In this document: piece by piece, positions 1-7,083 of the stretch
How positions within the stretch are numbered: position 1 is the stretch's first letter
Layout: every line of letters begins with the position of its first letter
NCBI GenBank assembly: GCA_964372035.1
Contig: CAYJPK010000095.1
Location: forward strand, 1 to 7,276
Length of the DNA: 7,276 nucleotides
Reading direction: 5' to 3'
Source of the DNA: CAYJPK01 sp964372035
GTDB lineage: Bacteria > Desulfobacterota > Desulfovibrionia > Desulfovibrionales > Desulfovibrionaceae
Notes under the pieces: generated by a model
The model's input: only the letters and a program-made list of their open reading frames with translations
What the model was told of the DNA's origin: nothing
Databases searched by the model: none
Position numbers and translations under genes: made by a program

Positions 1-7
1 AAAAAGA

Positions 8-36
8 TAGACGAGTTAAGGCTTGTAGTTTATATT
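8..36 (+). promoter_or_regulatory. Possible sigma-70-type promoter upstream of the sirtuin gene
   Basis: TAGACG at 8-13 matches four of six bases of the -35 consensus, and TATATT at 31-36 matches five of six of the -10 consensus. They are separated by 17 bases. This would start transcription near position 43 and give a leader of about 25 bases before the sirtuin ATG. AT-rich DNA produces such matches by chance, and the upstream gene is outside the window, so the cluster may instead be transcribed from further upstream. Confidence 0.3.
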
Positions 37-55
37 TTTTTTAAAGAAATAGTCT

Positions 56-62
56 GGAGGTG
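56..62 (+). promoter_or_regulatory. Strong Shine-Dalgarno site of the sirtuin gene
   Basis: GGAGGTG at 56-62 is an almost full anti-16S match. The GGAGG core lies six bases before the ATG at 67. It is the strongest ribosome binding site in the window and fixes the sirtuin start against the internal methionine codons at residues 8 and 18. Confidence 0.8.
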
Positions 63-66
63 AAAC

Positions 67-804
67 ATGTTTCAAGAGTTTATTGATATGCTTTTAAAAT
101 CAAAGCATTGTGTTGTTATGAGTGGTGCTGGCATTTCAACTCTTTCAGGTATTCCAGATTTTAGAGGAAAAGACGGTTTTTATTCTCGAAAAGATATTGA
201 TACAGAAAAAATATTTGACCTTAGCTATTTCAAGCGTGATCCAGATTATTATTATACCCATTCTAAGAACTTTATATATAACTTAGATGAAAAAGAGCCT
301 AATATAATTCACAAAGAATTAGCAAGACTAGAAGAGCTAGGGATAATTAAGGCTGTGCTAACACAAAATATTGATTTACTTCATCAAAAAGCTGGTTCAA
401 AGCGAGTTCTTGAGCTTCATGGTTCACCAATGGTGCATCGTTGTTTATCTTGTGATGAAGAATATAGTTTTAATGAAATTGTAGATACTTTAAATAAAAA
501 TACTATGCCTCGTTGTAAAAAATGCTCTGGCATTGTTAAGCCTGATATTATCTTCTTTGGCGAGCCATTAAACTCAGAAATTTTATATCAAGCTGAATAT
601 GAAGCAAATGAAGCTGATTTAATGATAGTGCTTGGTTCAAGTTTAACTGTACACCCAGCGGCAGCTATTCCTTATCCTTGCATACAGCGTGGCAAAAATT
701 TTGTAATTATTAATGCTGATGAAACTCCGCTAGACAGATATGCAACTTGGAGGCATAATGATTTAGCAACTGCATTTAATGCGACAAAGGAATTTATAAA
801 ATAA
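67..804 (+). CDS. NAD+-dependent protein deacylase, Sir2 family (sirtuin, class U-like)
   Basis: This is a cytoplasmic enzyme expected to remove acetyl or other acyl groups from protein lysines, using NAD+ and releasing nicotinamide and O-acyl-ADP-ribose. The sirtuin core is complete in 245 residues, the usual size of a minimal bacterial sirtuin. The NAD-binding SGAGIS is at 19-24 and PDFRG at 30-34. TQNID is at 99-103, with the catalytic histidine H118 in the HG pair. Zinc-binding cysteines are C126, C129, C150 and C153 (CxxC-x20-CxxC). KPDIIFFGE is at 158-166, GSS at 190-192 and NADETPLD at 216-223. The overall pattern recalls the Thermotoga class U sirtuin rather than SIRT5-like desuccinylases, but acyl preference cannot be read from sequence. 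A strong Shine-Dalgarno supports the start. The stop overlaps the next start in TAATG, so translation of the two genes is probably coupled. A symbol such as cobB is avoided because orthology to the enterobacterial enzyme is not shown. Confidence 0.95.
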   Translation: MFQEFIDMLLKSKHCVVMSGAGISTLSGIPDFRGKDGFYSRKDIDTEKIFDLSYFKRDPDYYYTHSKNFIYNLDEKEPNIIHKELARLEELGIIKAVLTQNIDLLHQKAGSKRVLELHGSPMVHRCLSCDEEYSFNEIVDTLNKNTMPRCKKCSGIVKPDIIFFGEPLNSEILYQAEYEANEADLMIVLGSSLTVHPAAAIPYPCIQRGKNFVIINADETPLDRYATWRHNDLATAFNATKEFIK

Positions 805-1964
805 TGATTGTAAATATAAAACACGGCGAAGATATTGCGAATCTCGCCTATGACGCTATCAAAGAAATATTTGATACTGACGTTAAGAATAAACGAGTGC
901 TACTAAAGCCAAATGTAGGACGTGCGGCAAAGCCAAAAACAGCAGTTTGCACTAATCCTGAAGTTGTGCGTGGCTTAATTCGCTTTTTCAAAGAGCAAGA
1001 AGCAATAATAACTGTTGGCGATGGTTCAATTTGGGGCGTAAATTTGCATGATGCTATGCTAGAAACTGGCATTAAAGAAGTTTGCGACGAAGAAAATGTT
1101 GAATGCGTAAATTTAGATGAATATGGATATATTGATCTTGAGATACCTAACCCTTTCGTTATAGAAAAAATGCGATTTTCAAAGCTAATGCCAGAAATTG
1201 ATTGCATCGTTTCTATTCCAGTTGCAAAGACGCACATGTATACCGGCGCAACACTTGGTATTAAAAACCTTAAGGGTTGTCTATATAAAATGGAGAAAAC
1301 TAAGCTTCACCGCTTAGACAAGGAAGTTCCAGATAAAAATATTGGGCGTGTGCTTGACTATGGCATTGCAGATATGGCAAAGACTATGTATCCGCATTAT
1401 AATGTAATTGATGCCAGTTACGCAATGGAAGGACTTGGTCCTAGCGTTGGTACACCATTAAAATTAGATTTGATAATTGCGTCAAAAAGCACTATAGCGG
1501 CTGATTTTGTGTGTGCTGAACTTATGGGCTTAAAGGATAAAGTTCCGCATTTAGATATTTTAGCTGGTTATATTGGCTTTTCGAAAGAAGATATTACTGT
1601 AATTCCAGCTGATTATAAAAAATATCAGCGTGAATTTAAAGTTTCATCATCGCAAGAGCTTGAAAAAGCTTATCCAAATATAAAATTGATTGAGCAAGGC
1701 ACATGTAGTGCTTGCACAGCGACGATGATGGCTTTTTTAACTCGTCATGGTTATAGATTTGAACAAGAAAAATTTAGTCTTGCAACAGGTAAGGATTTGA
1801 AGGAAGAGCATTTTAATAATCCTGAATTTGCAAAGACCTTTTTTATTGGTAATTGTGCGGCTAGTTGCGCAAAAGCTATGGGGCAAGATTATTGCAAAGG
1901 TTGCCCTCCAGTTAGCTCAAGTGTGTTAGCCTTTGTTGAAAACCTTGAAATTGATTCGGAGTAG
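804..1964 (+). CDS. DUF362 family protein with a six-cysteine C-terminal tail
   Basis: This belongs to the DUF362 (COG2006) family, whose biochemical role is unknown and which is often suspected of binding metal or Fe-S clusters. Family signatures seen in the 386 residues are LLKPN at 33-37, TNPEVVRGLI at 50-59, GDGS at 72-75, and the core KTHMYTGATLGIKNLKG at 142-158. DFVCAELMGL at 234-243 is also typical. The last 90 residues carry three cysteine pairs: C301/C304 (CxxC), C351/C355 (CxxxC) and C364/C367 (CxxC). This spacing is not the CxxCxxCxxxC of ferredoxin domains, so a zinc site or an unusual Fe-S site is possible. No signal peptide or membrane segment is visible, so it should be cytoplasmic. 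The start overlaps the sirtuin stop by one base. AAAGGAA at 786-792 may serve as a somewhat distant ribosome binding site. Family assignment is firm; function is open. Confidence 0.88.
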   Translation: MIVNIKHGEDIANLAYDAIKEIFDTDVKNKRVLLKPNVGRAAKPKTAVCTNPEVVRGLIRFFKEQEAIITVGDGSIWGVNLHDAMLETGIKEVCDEENVECVNLDEYGYIDLEIPNPFVIEKMRFSKLMPEIDCIVSIPVAKTHMYTGATLGIKNLKGCLYKMEKTKLHRLDKEVPDKNIGRVLDYGIADMAKTMYPHYNVIDASYAMEGLGPSVGTPLKLDLIIASKSTIAADFVCAELMGLKDKVPHLDILAGYIGFSKEDITVIPADYKKYQREFKVSSSQELEKAYPNIKLIEQGTCSACTATMMAFLTRHGYRFEQEKFSLATGKDLKEEHFNNPEFAKTFFIGNCAASCAKAMGQDYCKGCPPVSSSVLAFVENLEIDSE

Positions 1965-1966
1965 GA

Positions 1967-2884
1967 ATGAATATTTGTATTGTTGGACCTGGTGCACTTG
2001 GCACAATTTTTGGGGCATTGCTTAAAGGACAAGGACATGAAGTTAGCTTATTAGCTGGTAGACAAGCATATGTTGACGCAGTTGAAAAAAATAAGGGTGT
2101 AGTTTTAAAATCGAATAACGGTGAAAAAACTGTTGCAGTTGATATGTATTGCGACACAGCAAAAATTAGCCCTGCTGATTTAGTAATTGTTTTAGTAAAA
2201 GCAACTCAAAGCGCTAATATTGCTAAAATTCTTCCGAGCATCACAAAGGCTGACGGCTATGTTCTTACCTTACAAAACGGCGGTCTTGGCAATGCTCAAA
2301 TGATTGAAAAAGAATTTCCAAAAGAGCGCCTTTTAATTGGTACAACAAGTGCTGGCGGAACCTTACTTGAACCAGGTGTTGTTTTCCATACTCAAAATGG
2401 CAATAGCTTTATTGGACCATATGCTGGTGCGCCAATGGAAAAAGTAGCTGAAATCGCAAAAGTTTTAAATGATGCTGATTTCCCAACAGAAGCTGAAGAA
2501 AATATGGTTAGCCGTATGTGGGAAAAATTATTAAATAACGTAGCAATCAATGCATTAGCAGCTTTAACAAATACAGTTCCTGGGCAAATTAAGTCTAATG
2601 AAGATAGCTTTGCAATCGCAAAAGCAGCTGCTCTAGAAGCAATTGCAGTTGCAAAAGCAGAGGGTGTTGAGTTTGATGGTCCTGCATTTATTGAGAAATT
2701 CTCAGTAATTGGTAAAGATGCTAATAACCGTCCTTCAATGTGGCAAGATGTTGGTGCAAAGCGCAAAACAGAAATTGATCATATTAACGGTGCAATTTAT
2801 CGTTTAGGTCAAAAACATGGTATTCCAACTCCAATTAACTTTACCTTAACTTCACTTATTAAAACACTTGAAGCAAATTATTAA
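1967..2884 (+). CDS. panE: 2-dehydropantoate 2-reductase (ketopantoate reductase), ApbA/PanE family
   Basis: The protein reduces 2-dehydropantoate to (R)-pantoate with NADPH, a step toward pantothenate and coenzyme A. The N-terminal Rossmann fold shows the dinucleotide motif GPGALG at 7-12 and R32, placed like the NADPH-phosphate-binding arginine of E. coli PanE. K78 and N104 (in LQNGGLGN) line the active site. The C-terminal helical domain holds K187 and N191 in WEKLLNNVAINAL, matching the catalytic lysine and its partner, then S257 and E269, matching the substrate-binding serine and glutamate. At 305 residues it has the normal length. GGAG at 1958-1961, inside the end of the DUF362 gene, gives a good ribosome binding site five bases before the ATG, and the gene starts two bases after that stop, so the two are probably cotranscribed. 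Some family members reduce other 2-oxoacids, so the exact substrate is inferred from conserved residues. Confidence 0.92.
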   Translation: MNICIVGPGALGTIFGALLKGQGHEVSLLAGRQAYVDAVEKNKGVVLKSNNGEKTVAVDMYCDTAKISPADLVIVLVKATQSANIAKILPSITKADGYVLTLQNGGLGNAQMIEKEFPKERLLIGTTSAGGTLLEPGVVFHTQNGNSFIGPYAGAPMEKVAEIAKVLNDADFPTEAEENMVSRMWEKLLNNVAINALAALTNTVPGQIKSNEDSFAIAKAAALEAIAVAKAEGVEFDGPAFIEKFSVIGKDANNRPSMWQDVGAKRKTEIDHINGAIYRLGQKHGIPTPINFTLTSLIKTLEANY

Positions 2885-2908
2885 TTTTAGATTAATTTAG
2901 ATTTTTTT

Positions 2909-2932
2909 AGGACTAACTAGAGGTCTTTTTTT
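2909..2932 (+). promoter_or_regulatory. Weak hairpin plus T run enclosing the dus ribosome binding site
   Basis: AGGAC at 2909-2913 can pair with GTCTT at 2923-2927 (five pairs, one of them G-T), followed by T residues to 2932. The likely Shine-Dalgarno AGAGG at 2919-2923 lies in the loop and the start of the 3' arm. This could be a leaky terminator after panE or could lower access to the ribosome site. The stem is short and AT-rich, so it may also be chance. Confidence 0.22.
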
Positions 2933-2933
2933 A

Positions 2934-3908
2934 ATGGATAATTATATTTTTTCTAATAAGGCATGGCTTGCACCGCTTGCAGGTTTTTCAGATTTAGCAT
3001 TTAGGATTTTATGCCGACAGTTTGGCGCAGGCTTTTGCTTTACAGAAATGGTTAGTGCTAAGGGTTTAATATATAATCAAAAAGCCACCTTTGACATTTT
3101 AAATACAAATGAAGAAGATAGCCCACTTGGAATACAGCTTTTTGGTGAAGAGCCAGAAGTGATGTATGAGGCGACTAAGATTTTAGTTGAAAAAGGGCAT
3201 AGGATTTTTGATTGCAATATGGGTTGCTCCGTGCCAAAGGTTATTAAAACTGGTGCTGGAGCAGCCCTTTTAAAGGATCAAGAACGAGCCGCAAATATCA
3301 TTAAATCAATGGTAAAAGCTGGTGAGGATTTAGGGATTGAAATTAAAGTAGGGGCAAAAATTCGCCTTGGATTTCAAGATGAAATTTATAAAGACTTATG
3401 CGAAGCCTTAACAAATTCAGGTGTTTCTTGGTTAACTCTTCACCCAAGAACAGCAAAGCAAGGCTTTAGCGGAGTTGCAAAATGGCAAGCTCTCGCAGAG
3501 CTTAAGGAAATCGCAAAAGTTCCAGTTATTGCAAGCGGTGATTTATGGACAGCAGAAGATGGTGTTCGTTGCATAAAAGAAACTGGAGTTGATAATGTGA
3601 TGTATGCAAGGGGAGCTTTGCGTGACCCTCATATTTTTGCTAAACATGAAGCATTATTAGAAAATAAAGAAATTAGCTTTGGGCTTAAAGATTTGTATAA
3701 CTGCATAATGAGTCACGCAGAGCTTGCAAAAAAATATTGTAACCATAAGCAAAGTTTACTAAAAATGCGCACAGCAATTCCACGTTACGCAAAATATCAA
3801 GCAAATGTGGCAGAACTTCGCCAAGCAATTATTATGTGTAAGGATTGGGAAGAGTTTGAAAAAATCATTAATGATTACTTTACTGAAAAATTAAAACTTG
3901 AAAATTAG
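2934..3908 (+). CDS. dus: tRNA-dihydrouridine synthase (Dus family, DusB-like)
   Basis: This FMN- and NADPH-dependent enzyme reduces uridines in tRNA D-loops to dihydrouridine. The TIM-barrel part starts with LAPLAGFSDLAFR at 12-24 and TEMVSAKGL at 37-45. GIQLFG is at 66-71, and NMGCSVPKV at 95-103 holds the catalytic cysteine C98. K142 (in AKIRLG), H170 (in LHPRT) and R226 (in RGAL) fit the flavin- and tRNA-contacting positions. SGDLW at 201-205 is the usual glycine-aspartate loop. The C-terminal part from about residue 250 is the helical RNA-binding domain, and the 324 residues fit the family. Serine 99 replaces the common proline after the catalytic cysteine, a form I associate with Desulfovibrio-type enzymes. 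The phosphate loop reads YARGALRDP rather than the frequent GRGA-x-G-x-P. Which tRNA positions are modified cannot be told. The gene follows a 49-base gap after panE, with AGAGG at 2919-2923 as its ribosome site. Confidence 0.93.
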   Translation: MDNYIFSNKAWLAPLAGFSDLAFRILCRQFGAGFCFTEMVSAKGLIYNQKATFDILNTNEEDSPLGIQLFGEEPEVMYEATKILVEKGHRIFDCNMGCSVPKVIKTGAGAALLKDQERAANIIKSMVKAGEDLGIEIKVGAKIRLGFQDEIYKDLCEALTNSGVSWLTLHPRTAKQGFSGVAKWQALAELKEIAKVPVIASGDLWTAEDGVRCIKETGVDNVMYARGALRDPHIFAKHEALLENKEISFGLKDLYNCIMSHAELAKKYCNHKQSLLKMRTAIPRYAKYQANVAELRQAIIMCKDWEEFEKIINDYFTEKLKLEN

Positions 3909-3932
3909 AAAATAATACATATATAGGTTGAT

Positions 3933-4778
3933 ATGAATATAGTTAGGGCAAAAACAGCAGGCTTTTGCATGGGCGTTAGCCTTGCACTGCACAAGCTTGA
4001 CCAAACAATTAGCGAAAATGATGATAAAAAAATCATTACTTTTGGACCAATAATCCATAATCCTCAGGTCTTAGAATATTATAAAGAAAAAGGCTGTAAG
4101 ATTACTGAAAATATTGATGAAATTGATGCAAAAAACGTAGTATTAATTAGGGCGCACGGCATACCACTTGAGGTTGAAAATAGCCTAAAAGAAAAGAGCG
4201 CAAAGATAGTTGACGCAACTTGCCCAAAGGTTAAGCAAGCTCAACTTGCAATTTCAAATGCTACAGTTAATAAGCATTTATTGCTTTTTGGTGAAAGTGA
4301 GCACCCAGAGGTTAAGGGCTTAATATCATACGCAAAAAATGATTTTTTTGTTTTTGATGATATTAAGCAACTAGAAAATTATTGCTTTGACAATAATAAA
4401 AAATATGTCTTAGCGGCTCAAACAACACAAGATATTTTTGAATTTAAAAATATTTCTGAATTCTTAAAAGATAAAATGAATGATATTGAAGTGTTAAATA
4501 CGATATGTGATGCAACTAAAAAGCGTCAAGACGAAGTGACCTTAATTGCAAAAAAAGTTGAAGCAATGATTATTGTCGGCGGGCGTGATAGTGGAAATAC
4601 AAGACGCCTTGCAATGCTTAGCACACAAGAGGGCGTTAAGACTCAACATGTTGAAATTGCTGATGAATTAGATATTGAAATCTTAAAAAATAAAGAAAAT
4701 ATTGGCTTAAGCGCAGGTGCATCAACTCCTGCCTACTTAATTAATGAAGTTGAACAAAAATTAAATAAAATAAATTGA
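3933..4778 (+). CDS. ispH: 4-hydroxy-3-methylbut-2-enyl diphosphate reductase (IspH/LytB)
   Basis: IspH carries out the last step of the MEP pathway: it reduces HMBPP to isopentenyl and dimethylallyl diphosphate with a [4Fe-4S] cluster in the cytoplasm. All three cluster cysteines are present: C12 in AGFCMGV, C97 in DATCPKV and C192 in NTICDAT. Substrate-binding histidines are H42 (GPIIHNPQV), H75 (RAHG) and H124, and E126 in the HPEV motif is the catalytic acid. T165 (AAQTTQ), S220 and N222 (DSGNTRRL) and S264 (GASTP) complete the diphosphate pocket. At 281 residues it is the short single-domain form, without the S1-domain fusion found in some Clostridia. It starts 24 bases after dus, with only a short AGG at 3925-3927 as ribosome site, and def follows seven bases after its stop. 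Its presence implies that the organism makes isoprenoids by the MEP route. Confidence 0.97.
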   Translation: MNIVRAKTAGFCMGVSLALHKLDQTISENDDKKIITFGPIIHNPQVLEYYKEKGCKITENIDEIDAKNVVLIRAHGIPLEVENSLKEKSAKIVDATCPKVKQAQLAISNATVNKHLLLFGESEHPEVKGLISYAKNDFFVFDDIKQLENYCFDNNKKYVLAAQTTQDIFEFKNISEFLKDKMNDIEVLNTICDATKKRQDEVTLIAKKVEAMIIVGGRDSGNTRRLAMLSTQEGVKTQHVEIADELDIEILKNKENIGLSAGASTPAYLINEVEQKLNKIN

Positions 4779-4785
4779 GAGAAAA

Positions 4786-5304
4786 ATGTTATTACCTATT
4801 TTAAAATTTCCAGATAAAAGATTAACACAAGTTAGCAAAGAAGTAACTGAAATTAATGATGAAATTAAAACTTTAGCAAAGAATATGCTTGAAACCATGT
4901 ATGAAGCAGAGGGTATTGGTCTTGCTGCACCGCAAATTGGTCAATTTATTCGCATGATTGTAATTGACTTATCAGGTCCAGAAGAGCGTAGCGATAGCAT
5001 GGTTTTAATTAATCCAAAATTAACAAAAATCGACGATGCTGGCGAAATCTCTGGCGAAGAGGGTTGCCTTTCTGTACCGTTAAATTATAGGGCGAAAGTA
5101 AAGCGTAGCGCAAAAGTTATTGTTGAAGCTGTTGATTTAGATAATAAGCCAGTTAAGTTTGAAGCAGAAGACTTAATGAGTGTGTGCTTGCAACATGAGG
5201 TAGACCACTTAGACGGCAAATTATTTATTGACCATTTAAGCATGTTAAAGCGCGGAATGTATACTTCACGCCTTGCAAATAAAGCTAAGAAAGAGAAACT
5301 CTAA
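4786..5304 (+). CDS. def: Peptide deformylase
   Basis: The enzyme removes the N-formyl group from the initiator methionine of nascent proteins at the ribosome. All three family motifs are intact in 172 residues: GIGLAAPQIG at 43-52 with Q50, EGCLS at 92-96 with metal ligand C94, and QHEVDH at 136-141 with ligands H137 and H141 and catalytic E138. The metal is normally Fe2+ in this family. The lysine- and arginine-rich C-terminal tail (from about 155) fits the ribosome-binding helix of bacterial deformylases. The ending GCLS and general layout suggest a type 1 enzyme. GAGAG at 4777-4781, overlapping the ispH stop, is the likely ribosome site. The TAA stop shares its last A with the fmt start, so Def and Fmt are probably made in step. 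Confidence 0.97.
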   Translation: MLLPILKFPDKRLTQVSKEVTEINDEIKTLAKNMLETMYEAEGIGLAAPQIGQFIRMIVIDLSGPEERSDSMVLINPKLTKIDDAGEISGEEGCLSVPLNYRAKVKRSAKVIVEAVDLDNKPVKFEAEDLMSVCLQHEVDHLDGKLFIDHLSMLKRGMYTSRLANKAKKEKL

Positions 5305-6287
5305 TGCGCATAGTTTTTATGGGAACGCCTGACTTTGCAGCTGATATTTTAAAATATATTGCAACGTGGGAAAAGGCTGAAATTGTTGGTGTTTATTCTC
5401 AACCAGATAGGGTAGCACATCGTGGGCATAAGCTAACACCGCCGCCGGTTAAACTAGCCGCAAATGAGCTTGAGCTTTCAGTTTATCAGCCCCTAAACTT
5501 TAAAAATATTGAGGACGTTGAGGCATTAAAAGCTTTAAATCCTGATGTTTTAGTGGTGGCGGCTTATGGCTTAATTTTACCGCAAAGTGTGCTTGATATT
5601 CCAAAATATGGTGCTTTTAATGTTCATGCCTCGCTCTTACCGTTTTACCGTGGCGCAGCACCAATTCAGCGTGCTATTATGGAAGAGAAAAAAGTAACTG
5701 GCATAACCATTATGAAAATGGATATCGGTCTTGATACTGGTGATATGGTACTGCAAAAGGCGCTTGCCATCGGGATTAATGATACTTCAAGTATTTTATT
5801 CAAAGAGCTTGCAGGGCTTGGTTCAAAATTAATGCTTGATAGCTTAAAAATACTTGATGAACAGGGCTATATTGACGCAATGCCACAAGACAACGAGCGT
5901 GCAACTTACGCTAAAAAACTTGAAAAAATTGATGGTTATATTAATTTTGACCAAACAGCAAATCAAGTTCACGCAAGAATTAGAGCTGTTGACATGAATC
6001 CAAAAGCAACCACAATGGCACATATTACCGGACTTGAGCCAATTTCAATGATTTTAAGTGCAGGTAGCGTTGGTGACAAGCTAGCTGAAGATGTCAAGCC
6101 TGGCACGATTTTAGGCTTAAAAGATGGTGCGCTGTGTGTGGCGTGTTCTGACTATGAATATCTTTTATATCGTGTGAAACCTAGTGGCAAAAAAGAGATG
6201 AATGCATCTGACTTTTTCAATGGTTATAGTATGAAAAAGTTAGCACCAAATTATGGATATTTACAAATTGATAGCCAAAAGCAATAG
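5304..6287 (+). CDS. fmt: Methionyl-tRNA formyltransferase
   Basis: Fmt transfers a formyl group from 10-formyltetrahydrofolate to methionyl-tRNA(fMet), which the ribosome needs for initiation. The N-terminal catalytic domain shows MGTPDFA at 6-12 and the tRNA-contacting loop region around RGHKLTPPPVK at 40-50. The catalytic trio is N106, H108 (FNVHASLLP) and D144 (GLDTGDM). YRGAAPIQRAI at 115-125 is also typical. The C-terminal OB-fold domain begins near residue 205 and ends with the KEMNASDFFNGY block at 297-308, close to the usual K-x-M-x-A-x-x-F-x-x-G form. At 327 residues the protein is full length. One oddity is residues 229-237 (VDMNPKATT), where most family members have a NPWPGA-like segment. 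The start overlaps the def stop in TAATG. The def-fmt pair is a widely conserved operon. Confidence 0.96.
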   Translation: MRIVFMGTPDFAADILKYIATWEKAEIVGVYSQPDRVAHRGHKLTPPPVKLAANELELSVYQPLNFKNIEDVEALKALNPDVLVVAAYGLILPQSVLDIPKYGAFNVHASLLPFYRGAAPIQRAIMEEKKVTGITIMKMDIGLDTGDMVLQKALAIGINDTSSILFKELAGLGSKLMLDSLKILDEQGYIDAMPQDNERATYAKKLEKIDGYINFDQTANQVHARIRAVDMNPKATTMAHITGLEPISMILSAGSVGDKLAEDVKPGTILGLKDGALCVACSDYEYLLYRVKPSGKKEMNASDFFNGYSMKKLAPNYGYLQIDSQKQ

Positions 6288-6288
6288 T

Positions 6289-7044
6289 ATGAAAGAAAGT
6301 AAGCAAAAAAGTTCAAAAATATTTAGTCATTTAAGTTTAGCTGTAAGTGTCGTTTTAAGCTTGTTATTTTTGGCTCTTTTTATAATTCCTTTTTTTGATA
6401 TTTCAAAAGTATATCCTGTTTGGTTTGTGCTTGGAGCTATTGTAATTTTTGCTATTTTAGCAATGCTTTATGGGGCTAGCTCTGTCCTTGTTTATGCATA
6501 TTATGGTAAAAATATTCTTCGCTCAAAAAGAAAACTTAGCTTTATAATGCGCACGTTTTTGCCTTTTGCCGAGTTTTTAGGTAGGAATTTAAGCTTTTCA
6601 ATAGATGAAATAAGACGCTCTTTTATTAAGCTAAATAATGAGCTAGTGCTTGATAAACTTACTAAGGTTGATGCTGATAATGCCTTAATATTATTACCAC
6701 ATTGCTTGCAAGCTAGCTCTTGCAAATTGCGCCTTGTGCATGAGGTTGAAAATTGCGTTAGGTGCGGTAAATGTGTGCAAGGTGATTTGCTAAATTTACG
6801 TGATAAATATAATGTTAAGCTTGTGATTGCTACTGGTGGCACTATTGCACGTCGTATTTTGGCTGAAACTCGTCCAAAATTTATTGTTGCTGTTGCTTGT
6901 GAGCGTGACCTTGCTTCTGGCATCTATGACGCTTATCCTCTTACTGTTTACGGTATTCTAAACGACCGCCCGGCAGGACCATGCGTTGATACAACTGTTG
7001 CAATTAATAAAATCGAAAGAATTTTAAATAAAGTCCTAGTCTAA
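6289..7044 (+). CDS. DUF116 family protein, membrane-anchored, cysteine-rich
   Basis: The C-terminal half matches the uncharacterised DUF116 family. LLPHCLQ at 135-141 is followed by C145, then C156, C159 and C162 in the CVRCGKC block. IATGGTIAR is at 180-188 and VACERDLASGI at 202-212, and a last cysteine is C232. Seven conserved-looking cysteines suggest a metal or Fe-S site, but no reaction is known. The N-terminal part has two hydrophobic stretches at about 13-36 and 43-72, read as membrane helices, followed by a basic segment (KNILRSKRK). The soluble domain should therefore face the cytoplasm. The chosen ATG lies one base after the fmt stop and gives 251 residues. An in-frame ATG at 6253 would add 12 residues overlapping fmt. 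Neither start has a clear Shine-Dalgarno, and the near-abutting position favours 6289. Genes of this family often sit next to fmt in Clostridia and Desulfovibrio, from memory. Confidence 0.85.
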   Translation: MKESKQKSSKIFSHLSLAVSVVLSLLFLALFIIPFFDISKVYPVWFVLGAIVIFAILAMLYGASSVLVYAYYGKNILRSKRKLSFIMRTFLPFAEFLGRNLSFSIDEIRRSFIKLNNELVLDKLTKVDADNALILLPHCLQASSCKLRLVHEVENCVRCGKCVQGDLLNLRDKYNVKLVIATGGTIARRILAETRPKFIVAVACERDLASGIYDAYPLTVYGILNDRPAGPCVDTTVAINKIERILNKVLV

Positions 7045-7083
7045 ATTGTTTATCACAAGTAAAAAAGTATTAATTCTAAATAC

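Noticed and set aside
848..1237. Open - strand frame of 129 codons inside the DUF362 gene
   Set aside because: It lies fully antisense to a gene with clear family motifs, has a serine- and phenylalanine-rich composition typical of a reverse-strand shadow, and resembles no family I know.
1912..2157. Open - strand frame of 81 codons across the DUF362-panE junction
   Set aside because: It is antisense to the conserved Rossmann motif of panE and has no recognisable domain.
2392..2766. Open - strand frame of 124 codons inside panE
   Set aside because: It is antisense to the catalytic part of panE, and its alanine- and serine-rich product looks like a shadow.
6253..6288. Upstream in-frame ATG giving a 12-residue longer DUF116 protein
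   Set aside because: It would overlap fmt by 35 bases without a ribosome site. The ATG at 6289 directly behind the fmt stop is the more usual arrangement, though the choice is not certain.
6501..6923. Open - strand frame of 140 codons inside the DUF116 gene
   Set aside because: It is antisense to the cysteine blocks that define DUF116 and has no domain of its own.
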